The notes beneath the pieces were generated by a model that saw only the letters and a program-made list of their open reading frames with translations, ran no database searches and was not told the origin of the DNA. Made by a program: the position numbers and the translations under genes. DNA of 64,000 bases from contig JAEMBT020000009.1 in NCBI GenBank assembly GCA_018873245.2, positions 2,270,001 through 2,334,000 of the forward strand, in the 5' to 3' direction. Positions 1-11,489 of the stretch are shown here, in pieces (position 1 is the first letter of the stretch; every line of letters begins with the position of its first letter). This DNA is from Archegozetes longisetosus. Its lineage: Eukaryota; Arthropoda; Arachnida; Sarcoptiformes; Trhypochthoniidae.

Positions 1-530
1 TCCCCCACACAAGCAAACAACAAGAAACAAATAATTGAGTGGCTAAACACAAACAAAATTAATTTCCCTTCTGATGCATTAAAAAATGAATTATTATGTA
101 TTGTCAATTTACATTCGAATCCTAAAGTATATGCAATCGTCGAAATTCTAAAATCTTATCGTCATATTGTTCTTCGGCTGCCACCATATCACTGTGATTT
201 TAATCCCATAGAGCTTATTTGGGCTGATGTAAAGAAATTTATAGCTAAAAACAACAAAAACCATGATCTGCAATCAGTAAAGCAATTTTCACATCATTTG
301 AAAGATTTTCGCATCAATTATGGGAAAATTGCATTAAACACAGCAAAAAAATAGAAGATGAATATTGGATTAGCGATGGGTTAATTGACGAAAATGAAGA
401 TTTAATTGTAAATTTCGACGACTTTTCTGGTAGCGGAGAAGAATCTGAAGACGAAATATCATTTGACGAGTATATAATGGAATTTAACTGTGATTATAGT
501 AAAATTAACCACAATTATTGTAAAGTATAA
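1..530 (+). pseudogene. Tc1/IS630-type transposase, 3' part
   Basis: The first 354 bases are open in frame 1 and encode the C-terminal half of a DDE-type transposase. The block reading LPPYHCDFNPIELIWADVKK is the conserved region around the last catalytic acidic residue in Tc1/mariner/IS630 (DDE_3) proteins. Near base 300 the homologous reading moves to another frame, which then runs through a very acidic tail (many E and D residues) to a stop at 528-530. The gene therefore carries one frameshift here, unless the assembly has an indel. The 5' part and the left inverted repeat lie outside the window. The family assignment is by motif only. Confidence 0.75.
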
Positions 531-1416
531 TGTATTTAGTGTTTATTGTAATAAAACTTTTAATACTAGTCAATACCAGCATTCGTACAAATTTTTCAAG
601 TCAGAAACTGCCTCTAAGCCACATTTTGGGGATGTGGCTTACCTCACTCTTAGCTGGCACGCACTTTAGTGTTTTAGAGATCCACTCTGAAACACAATTT
701 TCTTGATAATTGAGGCGCCTATAGTAGACTATAAAAAGCAATTGCAAATAAACTTTACATTATTTTCGTATAAAAATGATGAGCTGTTAAATAAATTATA
801 AGGGACCTAGAATATCATTTTTGACAATGAAACCCATTCTTTATGTCCCTTTGAAAGAAAGAATTTAAAGATACATGAGCTAATTTTAAATCCCACTAAG
901 GAATCATGTTCGTATCATTCTAAGTTAACAAATGATGAAGCCTGGTAAGTGTAATAATGTGTTGCTAAACCAAATTTACGTGAAAATGAAATTGTTTAAA
1001 TCAAGTATGATTTGCCTTCAAGATCTTTGTTAGTCTATTGCTATCTGTTTAATATTACTTTAATTCAGGATACCTTTATTTCAGACAGTGTAGCTTGTTC
1101 TATGTTTTTGAAATACCAAATATCTATACTCTAAAAATAAGAAATTTAAGTTTTGTGTCTCACAATTCAAAATTTGATGGCAAATACAAGCTTGTTCTTG
1201 AGTGTTCCATTTAATTAACCAGTGACTATTACCAGAACTTCATAGTCATAAAATAGTCTTACATCGCGATGAAATAAAATCCCGAATCTGAAGAATAAAT
1301 ACCAATCTAATTGAGAGTAATCAAACTGGCAACAAATCCTTTAACCTTGTGATTGTAATCCTCTCAACTATAAGTATTACTTTAAACTTTGTTTGCTTTG
1401 GACTAGTGCTGAGCAG

Positions 1417-1565
1417 GTCCAGGTCCTGGAGGTCTTTCTGAAAGACCTGAACTTGGACCTGGACCTCTGTTTGAAGACCTAGACCTGGACCTCTCAAATA
1501 ATTGCAAACCCGAACCTCTCAGAGGACCTCTTTTAAAGACCTGGACCCGGACCTGAACCTCAAAT
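1417..1565. repeat. hAT left subterminal repeats
   Basis: About a dozen short degenerate copies of GGTCCAGGTC or its complement GACCTGGACC occur in 150 bases. A matching block lies at 3555-3712 beside the other terminus. Repeated subterminal motifs of this kind are usual transposase-binding sites in hAT elements; binding here is inferred. Confidence 0.8.
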
Positions 1566-1731
1566 GTATTTTGTTTATTTAAACAAAAGTATCAAATTGC
1601 AGATTAATAGTTTATATGAATTGTTTCGCTCACATAATGCAATAAATGAAGTCATTTTCTGTTGTGTTTGTTGAATGCAAATTTAATTCAATTCAGTTTT
1701 TAATCAAAATATCATTAAAATACTAATTAAA

Positions 1732-3493
1732 ATGAGTTCGGCTTCTATCATACTAGACTCAGATAAAAGTGATAATGTTCTTGATGAAATAAAGAGCATT
1801 CGTTTTAAAAAATGGGGGCATTTTTATGAAGATGCGAGAAGTAAAAAATTAAATGCAAATATTGTGATGCGATGTTTTCAACAAAATCAAGTTCAAGTAC
1901 ATTAAGCAGACATTATTCAAATTTTCACGAAAACCATCGAATCAAAGGGATATTACAGAACTTTTCCAACATAATAAACGTGAAATTGAGTTGGATCCGC
2001 AAAGAGAGCTCATATCGTTTATTGTCGAAGGTCAACATGCATTTGATATCGTTCAAGAACCTAAATTTATAACGTTTTGTAAATCATTAAACAAAAATTA
2101 CATAGTTCCAAGTCGTTTTACAGTGAAAAGAAGTATAATGAAAAAACATAAATAAATGGTTGAAAAAGTTATTACTTTTTTGAATGAAAATACTCAAAAA
2201 ATTGCAGTAACCACTGATATGTGAACATCGAATAGCCAAAAACCTTTTATGACAACCACTGCACATTTTTTCGATAGTAAATTTGTGAAGAGAAATATTT
2301 TAATTGACTTCTCTATGGTTCCTTATCCACACTCTGGTAAGCAAATATATGAAAAGCTACTTGAAATATTCGACAAATTTAATATTAGAGACAAGATAAT
2401 TTCAGTAACTACTGACAATGCAAAAAACAATGTATCTGCAATGAACATTTTAAAGTTAAATTTTCAGGCTGAAAATTTTTTGAAATTCAAGTCTTTTCAT
2501 TTGAGATGTTTTGCACATGTTTTAAATCTAATTGTTGAAAGTGGCCTCAAAAAGTCACCATTGAATCAACTCATAGAGAAGATAAGAAATCTTGTAACTT
2601 TTGTGAAAACGTCACCTAAAGAACAGCAAAAATTTGAATTAACAACTAAAACACTGGGAAACGTATATTTATCACTGAAAAAAGATGTCAAAACTAGATG
2701 GAATTCAGTCTTGGTCATGTTAAATTCAGTAATTTTCATGAGTGAAACGATTAAATATTTATATTCCAGTGATGTGTCTTTTAAAGAATACAGTTTGGAT
2801 AACAATGAATGGGAATTATTCAAAGAAACACAATCATTATTACGACCATTTGAAGAGGCAACAAATGCTATTTCAGGTCAAAAGTATGCAAGTATTTGCT
2901 TACTTTTACCCATTTTTCAATCTATTAAATTGCACATTAAAACCTATGAAGCATCTAATCTCAAAGATATTTCAAGTTGTGCAGATGTTATGCTTAAGAA
3001 GTTGGATAAATATAAAACAATAATGATAAACGATATTACAGAGTTTGCAGTTGTAGTCGATCCAAGACTCAAATTTGATTATTTTGAAGACTCAACTTGC
3101 GCTATGAAAACTAAATTTACCAATTTTTTCAATCAATTTTACGCACCTCCTGCTGAATCAGTCACTGAAGAACCCTCAAAATCATTTATCACAAGTATTT
3201 ACAAAAAGCGTAAAACTGATTCTTCAAATGAGATCGAAAAATATATCAACTTTCAGACTGAAGGACATGAATCGGATCCAGTTTTGTGGTGGAAAAACAA
3301 CATATCACACTTCCCAAACTTATCTAAATTAGCTTTCGATATACTTCTTGTTCCTGCTTCAAGTGTTCCTTGTGAGCAGATATTTTCAAAATCAGGTGAT
3401 TTAATCACAAAAAAGCGTAATTGTCTTAATGATAGTACAATAACGTCATGCATGTGTTTAAGTTCATGGTTACCGCTATTTGAAACACTTTAA
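1732..3493 (+). pseudogene. hAT transposase with BED zinc finger, decayed
   Basis: The reading starts at ATG 1732 and gives a short leader, then W-G-H-F in the usual BED-finger position. The C-x2-C half (KCKYCDAMFS) and the T-L-S-R-H-Y...H half follow in another frame, so there is a one-base shift in the A-run near 1843-1848. Another shift follows near 1950. Two in-frame stops occur near 2152 and 2221; the latter replaces the tryptophan of the usual 'TTDMWTS' motif. From 2249 a 414-residue open frame covers the RNase-H-like core, with TTDNAKNN near residue 55, and ends in the hAT dimerisation domain (about residues 340-414, with PASSVPCEQIFS). It resembles ZBED-type hAT transposases. It is clearly non-functional but not ancient, since the long C-terminal frame is intact. 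Confidence 0.9.
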
Positions 3494-3554
3494 AATTTGT
3501 ATTTTTATCGCTAAATAAATATTCATTTCAATCATTAATGTTATTATATTATAA

Positions 3555-3712
3555 GGTCTTCACTCAGAGGTCTTTCTTAAAGACCTGGACCAGACCCGAG
3601 CCATTTTATTAAGACTCGGACCTGGACCATAACTAATATTAAGGACCAGGACTCGGACCTGGACCTCAAAAGACCTCAGGTTCGGAGGTCCTGGAGGACC
3701 TCAGGTCTTTTA
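3555..3712. repeat. hAT right subterminal repeats
   Basis: This is the mirror of the left block: repeated GACCTGGACC-type motifs just inside the right terminal inverted repeat. Copies occur on both strands. Confidence 0.8.
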
Positions 3713-4800
3713 TGCTCTGCTCTACTTTGGACCAAAAATATGTAATTACTTGCGACACACTTGTCTAAAACCCAAGAATAGGCAAACTGATACTGCAGAG
3801 GTTGAAGAAAGAGAAGTTGGAAAGAGGAATAGAACTGGTCGTGTTGTATTTAAGGTCACTAATTCTCATATAGAAGATATTTCAGAAAATGTGTGAATGT
3901 GACAATACATTGTTCCTTAGAGAACGGTGTTACAATACAAGTTAACTATCATAATTTTATTTTTTATTCACTTAAATTTTTATTACCAATAAATTCATAT
4001 CATACCTTTATATGATTACTTTAATACCTATAATTTTAAATTTGATTAGCTCTTAAATTCATGATTTTTTAATTAGTATATCCTATGTATCTATATATAA
4101 TCAATATTATCAACTAATATATAGGACAATGTTCTGCATTAGAGTCAAAGCCTAAGTACTCGACCCATATGTTATATTAAAACAAAAAGTATTTTAATTT
4201 TTGAGTTAGTGAGTGGGTGGGTGGGTGGAAGGTTGAGTGAGCTTAGACTCTGAGCGATACATTTAAATCTTTGTGCATTCTTTGTGCATTATCACTCAAT
4301 CTAGCCTGGGTGAACTCTAATTAGATTCTTGCGTACGATACCAGTGTCTGATTGGACTGAAGTTAACTTTTGGTCCAATACTTTTATAGTCTCGAAAATT
4401 AATATTAGCTCAGCTTTGTCTATGTGCATAAGGTGCTGTGTATTTTTTAAACTTTTTTTTACTAACTTTTTAGTCTCCTTTTTTAGGCCTATTTGTGGTA
4501 GTGCATTTTATCAAGTCTACTCCTTGAAAAACAGGCACGAAAATATCTTCGTCCTACGAGCAAATATTTCTACCGATTCGAAGGCACATATCGCCAACCA
4601 ACTCATGCCTTTGGCTCTTGCATTGGACTAAAGCATCGCAACTGCAAGAGCTCCGGACCTGTGGGCCTAAGAGCTGAGAATCAGCCTTAAGTGTTGCCCA
4701 GCGACCGTTTCTTTGGCGACGACACAAACTAATCAGAGTTTTGTAATGTTGTTATCAATAAAGTTATGAATACTTTTTGTATTCGAGTGAAGCATTTCGT

Positions 4801-5586
4801 ACTTTGCATCATGTCTTATTTCTAAAGTTTGTTCATTAGTAGTAGAGCCAACACCTTTCCTCGTCTAAAGTATATTACTAATAACAATACTTTTACTTTA
4901 AAGTCGTAGAACAATTTACCACTTTTTTAAAATAGCGATTTATAACCTTACTTATAACTCTGTATCTATTATGCCACCAAGTATTTCTCTTCAACTACAA
5001 AGCAGTAATATTAACAAAAAATATCTGACACTTTCACTTGAATTCTAACACGATGACTTATTCGCACATGTCTTTTATCCATCTTCATTCTGATGTTCTC
5101 CGGGTTATTCAACTCATAACTTAACATTACCTCTAATACTTTGCTCACTATCACTTCGGGTTATAGAACATAATATTTGACCGTCGTTGAGGTTCAACAC
5201 TAGTTTTATATATTTTGTCATAGAGATAAGATTAGGTTTTGAAACTTCAATAAGCTGATATGATCATAAGAACTTTTGGAAAGCTTTTATTTTGTAATAT
5301 CAAACTATTTTGACTCTTAATTCGGAAACTTTGTATATTTAAAATTTTAATTTTTAAATTTAATACTATGAAGCTGAGTGGTTTTCACGTTAAGATTCAT
5401 ATCAAATGAATGCAAAGTTTATTAATTAATATAAATATTCAACAGATATTAAAACATCTAATTATTCGTGAATATACACAATACAACTAATAAAGTAAAT
5501 AAAAATTCACTCTTAAATATATACAAATACTTAATAGTAAAATCTTCTCAGTCTATTGTGACAACTTAAGGAATAAGACAAGTGAT
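4801..5586. other. No gene seen
   Basis: This AT-rich stretch lies between the LTR relic and the 3' end of zinc-finger gene A. A TTTATT at 5418-5423 (AATAAA on the minus strand) lies about 165 bases beyond the stop of gene A and could be its polyadenylation signal. I recognise nothing else. Confidence 0.5.
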
Positions 5587-7413
5587 TTAAGAAACTTTCT
5601 CAATAGTTGGATGATGTCTTGACATATGAAATTTCATGGCTTTATTGGCTTGAAATTTGCGGTCACAGTCTGGATATTCACAGGCGTATGGCTTCTCACC
5701 AGTATGTTTAAGCATATGTGCCTTCAATTAGAAAATCAGAAAATTGAACATAAGAATTGGTGGTAGGATAAGAACTTAGATTATTTAAAGAACAGTGCAT
5801 TTTTGATTCTGTTAGAAAAATGAAAACTATTTAACCTTTAAGTGACACTTTTGCCTAAAACTCCACTCGCATTGAGGCCACAAACACTTGAACTTCTTTT
5901 CTCCCGTGTGCCTCGCCTTGTGAATTGTCAATTTTTGAGGATAACATGTCTTAAACTCACAACCTATGCATTAAAAAATCATTTAATAAAAGCTTTACTC
6001 AAAGTCCATCACAGAGGAGAAGAATAGAATTTTAATTTTCTAATTCATAAATAGCTACAAACCGGGCCAATCACAGTTGAACGGCTTCTCGCAATTATGT
6101 TCATTAACTTTATGGACGATTAATTCTCTTGAATCAGAAAATACTGCTTTACAATCATTGAACTGGCACTTATATTGCTTTTTATTCAAATGATGTTTTT
6201 TCATATGTTTCAAAACATTACTCCTGTTTGAGAACCTGAATGAAAAATCAAATAGTTATAAATGTACTAATGAGTGATAGTAGCTCAACCCAGTTATTCG
6301 TGCAAAGAATTCCAACCTTTTTCACATCCGGGCCAATCGCAAGGGAATGGTCTCTGACCTCCGTGTTTTTCATTGAAGTGTTCACTCAACTGATTAGTCT
6401 CAGCGAATTGAGCGTTACATTCACTGAAATCACATTTATACGGAAAAGGGTCTAAATGTGTTTTATGGTGTTTGATAACATATCCTTTCGATGAGAACTG
6501 TTTCTGACACCCGGGCCAATCACACGAATATAGTTTTTGACCTTTAAGTAAGTAAAACAAAAGAATTAATAGAAAATTCTATAAAGTTTTGGTCAAAATC
6601 TAAGATTTGCGAGTTCATACCTGTATGTCTCCACATATGGTTTTGTAAATCATGTCTTTACTCGATTGAAAATTCATTTGATTTTTGAAAGTCAAAGAAA
6701 TGATAATTGATTAACAAATTTAATCAATAGTTAAAAATTTGAAACAATAAAGGTTGTCATAAGTACCGGTCTCTAAACTTTTGTTCACATCCGGGCCACT
6801 GACACAACAGGTTTTTCGTACGATTTCTATGCAATTGCTTTAATTTTATTTTACTTCTATTCTGACCAACTTTATCATCAGTTCCATCAAATTTTTCATT
6901 TATTTTATCGTGCTCTTCTTTTTTAAGCTTAGCTTTCAAAGTTTTCGAACTGTCATCAGTTCCATTAATAGTACTCTTTTTATCAATACTATTCTTTTTA
7001 GGTCGACCTCTGGATCTCTTCTTTGGTAAATCTAATTCATTATTAAGATTGGAATTATTTTCATCTATTTTCTCGTCAATTGTTTCACAAAAATCGTCGT
7101 TATTTTCAAACTTTTTAATAACTATTTTAGGCGTAATTTTAGAGCAATTCTTAATCTTATCAACAAATGAGTTATTATTAGAGTTATGAAGTGATTTATT
7201 ATTTTTTAAGTCTTCATATTTTAGTTTCAAAACATTTAATTTAGTTTTAATTTTGTCTGAATTATAGTTGTTGTGACATTTACATTCACTTATTATTGGT
7301 ATTAATAAAACACTCATTTGTTCCATAACTAAACACATATTCCTTAGTCTCTCATTCTCTGAGCGTAATTTTATTACTTCTTCTTTTATACCACTGTCCG
7401 ATTCTTCAGCCAT
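5587..7413 (-). CDS. C2H2 zinc-finger protein A (eight fingers, AT-hook)
   Basis: This is a probable nuclear DNA-binding protein. Six exons are inferred from finger continuity and GT-AG borders: 7413-6767, 6655-6621, 6541-6317, 6235-6063, 5963-5836 and 5721-5587. The N-terminal 215 residues hold a short leucine-rich coil (about 12-40), a Cys-Lys-Cys-His motif near 44-47 also found in gene B, Lys/Asn-rich low complexity, and an AT-hook-like KRSRGRPKK at 132-140. Eight C2H2 fingers follow, most starting C-x-W-P-G-C, a spacing seen in TFIIIA/ZIC/GLI-like proteins. The last exon ends in a TAA at 5587-5589. Oddity: the exon 3-4 junction is one base short. An additional A in the GAAAAAG run at the end of exon 3 would keep the finger pattern, so this is either an assembly indel or a recent inactivation. 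The target is unknown. Confidence 0.8.
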
Positions 7414-7924
7414 TTTTCTGATTACATGAATAAGTTTATAAGATTTAAGATTGTTTACGATTGCATTTAGTCTTAAAATATATATTTACTTAAATGACAT
7501 TTAAAATTGTTATTTAATTGAAAGATAACTAAATTCTGTTCTCATTCAACTGATTGTAATCTTCTTATTAGGATATTTTCAGATAATTAACTGAATATCA
7601 GTTTTAATTACTATTAAACAAGCAATTAATGAAATTTCTACTTTTGTCAACATTAAATATTGATAGCAATGGCTATCAATACAAAAAATATAAACAAAAC
7701 ATAAGATATTTTTCAGAAAAAACAACGTAAAAAACAACGTAAGTGACACGTTTAATAGCATTGAGTTTTGCTATTCTTCCAAAACGATTTAATTGCTATT
7801 CCTGTGTCATCTGGTGGACATTAATAACAATAAAATGCAAGTGATTGCGAGATAGCATTGCCGGACAAATTTGCATCTAATAAATACAAATCTGAAAGAA
7901 AAATAATCGGATAAGTGATCAAAA
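7414..7924. promoter_or_regulatory. Shared head-to-head upstream region of zinc-finger A and EF-Ts
   Basis: The start codons of zinc-finger gene A (-) and the EF-Ts gene (+) face away from each other across 511 AT-rich bases. Both promoters must lie here or in unrecognised 5' exons. I see no convincing core-promoter motif and no other gene. Confidence 0.45.
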
Positions 7925-9651
7925 ATGTTGGCATCGCGTAATCTAATTAACAGCCTTTACAAAATAAATAACTCTATTATAAAGAGATGGGCTTCAACTG
8001 ATTCAAGCTTGGCTAAATTGAGACGAAAAACAGGGCATGTATTCAATAGGGGTTCATGAGTTCTTGTTAAAGACTTTTACTTACTGTTTGTAAACTTTAT
8101 ATAGTTTTTCATAAGTTTTGTATTTTAATAGATATGCATTTTCATTATGTCGAAAGGCTCTTGAGATTCATGAACAAGATATCGAAAAGGCAGAAATTTG
8201 GTTAAGGGCAGAGGCAGCCAAACAAGGCTGGGAAAAGGCTGAGAAAGTGAAGGTATTTTTGGGTTTGGGTTTTGAATTCAACTTTTGCCTAAATTTGAGT
8301 ATTTATCTCTTCAATAGGTTTGAGATTTTTCTACGGGATAAAGTTTCACTTAATATTTTATATAATTATGGTTTATTATGGGTCTACTTGACTTAATATT
8401 TAGACCTGAGATTTTTAGCAAAAGTTACGGATATTTTTGGGATATGAGAGACACTTCTATGTTTATCGACTTTTTTGAGTCTTTAATTGAACAACTCATT
8501 AGGAATCCTTATTTTTTAGACATGATAAAATGTTTTGGTTTTTAAACTTGTTCATATCCAACACTTAAGACAAATAAGTTTTGTGAAAACAAATTTTAAT
8601 GGTTTATTCACAGATTTAAAGAAATAATTAGTATACGAGTAACTTTAGCAAAATTTTCTCAATTGGTTTAGAGGTTTACTCTTATTTTATAATTTTTGTC
8701 AAATTAGTTAATCAAAATCTATGATTGATTCGAAGAAAACTATTTAACTATAAAGTCAACTACTTCTTTCAATTAGAGTCGACCGACTGCTGAAGGACTG
8801 GTAGGTGTCTATTCATCATCTGATAAGAGGTTATCAGCGATGCTTGAAGTGAACTGTGAAACAGATTTTGTGGCCAGAAATCAATTGTTCACGCAATTAG
8901 TCTCATCACTAACTCAACGATTATCTCAAACATCGATAGCAACACAACATTCAAATAATGGAAACTTAAGTAAAATAAAATTAGGCCTAGAAGAGTTGTC
9001 CCAATTGGGACCCGAATTGATTGTGGAAGCGATCGGAAAGCTGGGCGAAAATATTAAACTGTCAAAAGCTAGTCTTATGATCAATAATAAAGTTGAAGAT
9101 GGAGTTCAATTAGTCGGTTATTCGCATGCAGTTGGAGGAAAACTTGCCACAAGTAATGATTCGGTTTCGATGGGAAAATATGGGACTATAGTTGCGCTCA
9201 AAGCAGGTATTATTCAGATTATTAACTGATTGGTAGATATTGTATCCAGTGAATAGCAGAAATTCTACAGTTTTTCAAACAAATTAATTAAATATTGTTG
9301 AAAACTTAAAAGCATTTAACCTCTTAACTATTTTTTGAGCATTTAAACTAAAACTTAATTTTCATGTTGACCTAATTTTTAGGCCCAATAGTAAATGAGG
9401 AAGGAATAGAAGTGACAAAAACTCCTGAAGAAGTCGAAGAAATTGGTAAACAATTAGCGCAACATATAATTGGTATGAATCCGTTGACGATTGAGCCCAA
9501 GAACGAAGTGAGTGAAGAAGAACCGACTTCTCTGCTACAACAACAGTTTGTATTCGATGAGGACGTGACCGTTTCAGACTTTCTAAAAGAGGCCAATATT
9601 TCAGTTCTGGACTTTGAGCGGTTTGAATGCGGTGTTAACGAGCAGGAGTAG
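7925..9651 (+). CDS. TSFM: Mitochondrial translation elongation factor Ts
   Basis: EF-Ts recycles EF-Tu-GDP to the active form in the mitochondrial matrix. Exons are 7925-8034, 8132-8252, 8777-9206 and 9383-9651, giving 309 residues with all phases consistent. The start ATG at 7925 gives a Ser/Asn/Lys/Arg-containing, acid-poor leader typical of a mitochondrial presequence. The UBA-like domain follows (SLAKLRRKTG, then YAFSLCRKALEIHEQDIEKA with W-L and QGWEKAEK). Exon 3 holds the core motif CETDFVARN, which contacts EF-Tu, and exon 4 finishes the C-terminal core with a stop at 9649. The first intron appears to use a GC donor (GG|GCATGT) with an AG acceptor at 8131, because only that join keeps the frame. 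An AATAAA at 9690-9695 is a likely poly(A) signal. Two related zinc-finger genes flank it on the opposite strand. Confidence 0.95.
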
Positions 9652-9689
9652 CTTTGAGCCTTTTTGTTTTTTAAATAATATAAATCAAA

Positions 9690-9695
9690 AATAAA
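9690..9695 (+). terminator. Likely poly(A) signal of EF-Ts gene
   Basis: An AATAAA hexamer lies about 40 bases after the stop codon in an A-rich stretch. It is the closest such signal on the plus strand. Confidence 0.5.
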
Positions 9696-9828
9696 ATATA
9701 AAAACTTCTAGACTCTTTAAATTTCCCAAAAAATATTTTCATTCATAAATAGAACAAAAATTATTGAAAAAAATTTGTAACTAGGAAAATAAAATACATA
9801 AATAATAAGCCACATTAGTTCGACATAA

Positions 9829-11231
9829 CTAGACGTTATGATTCTTCTCCATATGAAACTTCAAGGCCTGCTTTGTCTGAAACCTTCGGTGACATTCGGG
9901 TGACTGACAAGACCACGGCTTTTCTCCTGTATGCTTAAGCATATGAGTCTTCAAATGACTATTTTGCCTAAAACTCCATTCGCATTGAGGCCATAAACAC
10001 TTGAACAGTTTTACTCCCGTGTGTCTCATCTTATGATTCTATGATTAGGAGATAAAGTAAAATAAGTTTCTATAGTATTATTTTAAAATCTCTGATCAAA
10101 AATTAGATCGGAATAATTTTTATAATATAAAAATAATTATAACTTACAATTTTAAACTTTAATATAACTTACTTTCAAAGTGGTGTCGTAACAGGTCCTG
10201 AACTCACAACCTATTCGCATGTGAACAAAAGATGAGTGTTATTTTATATTGCTTTTAGGTCTGTTCCGAATACAGAATAATCTTTTGATCATCTAAATAA
10301 ATCAAAATCAACCAAACAAGTGATACAGACCGGGCCAATCACACTGAAAAGGAGCAACTCCGTTATGAACCTTACAATCATGTACTTTAAGCTCCCATTT
10401 ATCAGCAAACATAAGCTGACAATCACTTCTTTCACACTTAAATCGCTTAATTTGTTCGTGAGTTAGTCTAATATGTTGTGTTAAATTGCTTTTACAGCTA
10501 AACTTCTTTTCACATCCAGGCCAACAACATGTGAACTGTTTCTCTCCAGTATGTCTCCACTTGTGATTATCCAGTTCATACCTATCTCTAAACCTCTTCT
10601 GGCATTCTTTCCAATCACACTTAAACGGTTTTACCCCCGAGTGTCTCATCTTATGATAGCGAAGGGTTTTCTTCGATTTAGTTTCAAAGTCACATCCATT
10701 GGAATCACACTTGAAGACAGCACTCAATTTATTGAACTTCTTACTCCCACTAATTACCTTATTTTCATTACTATCACTGTATCTATCATTCTGTTCACTC
10801 TTTGAAATATCAGCTATTGTTTCTGAAACTTTTTGATTCTGTCTAATAATCAGATCTCGACTTAAATTCTTCTTAACCACAATTGGTTTTTCTTGTTTAT
10901 TTAAACTAAATATTTGATCACTGGTTTGACTAAAACTTTTTACGTCACTCGTGTTGACATCCAACTGATTGGTATTATTTTTGACAATAATCTTATCACT
11001 ACTACTGTTGATATAATCATATTTTTGTTTCAACACACTTAATTGACTTCTAATTGAATCTAAATTATGACCACATTTACAGTTGATGACAACTGGCATT
11101 GAAATGCTATTAATTGCTTGCAAAATAACACTAAGTTTGGTCAACTTTTCGATGTCTTCATTTAATTGTTTGTTGTCATGAATCAATTGATAGTTTTCTT
11201 CTCTGAATTCTTCAATCGTTTTTTCACCCAT
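9829..11231 (-). CDS. C2H2 zinc-finger protein B (seven fingers)
   Basis: This is a paralogue of gene A on the same strand, on the other side of EF-Ts. Exons 11231-10331, 10210-10173 and 10038-9829 join in phase to 382 residues. The N-terminus has a coil (about 8-45: repeated E/N/K/L, with LTKLSVILQAI), then a Cys-Lys-Cys-Gly-His motif and LKQKYDY, matching the layout of gene A. A Ser/Lys/Asn-rich linker follows, then seven C2H2 fingers. The last two ([15 protein letters not shown] and the following one) are nearly the same as fingers 7-8 of gene A. There is no AT-hook. The second intron interrupts a finger, at the TLK|NHKMRH join. The protein is probably a nuclear DNA-binding regulator with unknown targets. 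Start chosen: ATG at 11231 heads the shared coil. All phases are intact, so it looks functional. Confidence 0.85.
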
Positions 11232-11489
11232 TGGTCAGATAATATTTATTCTGATTTATTAAATGAAAAAATGTATGATTTGTAAAAATTATAAGTTTTC
11301 AATTAGAAGTAGAAACAAATATTTGAAGTTTTATTATAGCTGAAGGGGCTGTCTCTTCAATACTACTGAAATATTCGTATCTTTGTAGACCAAATCAAAT
11401 CAAATACAACACGTGTTTTGTGATCACTGTTTTGTTTAGATTAGGCGTTTAGGCATTTCATTGCAATTACTACTATTTGTCTATTAAGT
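11232..11489. promoter_or_regulatory. Shared upstream region of zinc-finger B and F-box gene
   Basis: Only 258 bases separate the divergent start codons of gene B (-) and the F-box/LRR gene (+). The region must therefore contain 5' UTRs and probably a two-way promoter. I can assign no specific motif. Confidence 0.45.

Larger units (their letters stand above)
1404..3724 (+). mobile_element. hAT transposon with 8-bp target duplication
   Basis: The 8-bp direct repeat CTTTGGAC lies at 1396-1403 and 3725-3732, exactly flanking the element. The ends are imperfect inverted repeats: TAGTGCTGAGCA at 1404-1415 and the complement of TAGAGCAGAGCA at 3713-3724 (10 of 12 match). The uninterrupted parent sequence can be seen in the related LTR element near 60100-60120, which reads straight through CTTTGGAC. 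Subterminal regions are filled with short GGTCC/GACCT repeats. The element is 2321 bp long and contains one decayed hAT transposase gene. TIR and TSD together place it firmly in the hAT superfamily. Confidence 0.95.
748..4800 (+). mobile_element. Envelope-bearing LTR element, relic of the 3' end, split by a hAT insertion
   Basis: Bases 748-1403 and 3725-3897 encode pieces of the same envelope-like protein as the element at 59100-64000; for example both contain a CPFER..LKIHELILNP block and a C-terminal tail reading NRTGRV-FKVTNSHIE. From about 3898 (TGTGACA) the sequence resembles the LTR of that element for several hundred bases and then differs. It contains a G-rich GGGTGGGTGGGTGG run near 4214 and a polyadenylation-like AATAAA near 4753. 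The right end near 4800 is a guess. The family is gypsy-type with an env gene (errantivirus-like). The relic is old and broken many times. The hAT element at 1404-3724 inserted into it and is therefore younger. Confidence 0.7.

Noticed and set aside
4329-4631. 100-residue plus-strand frame
   Set aside because: It sits inside LTR-like sequence and has no family resemblance; probably chance.
8253-8396. Extension of the EF-Ts second exon to the stop at 8396
   Set aside because: The hydrophobic extension is intron sequence: a GT donor follows 8252 and the EF-Ts homology resumes at 8777.
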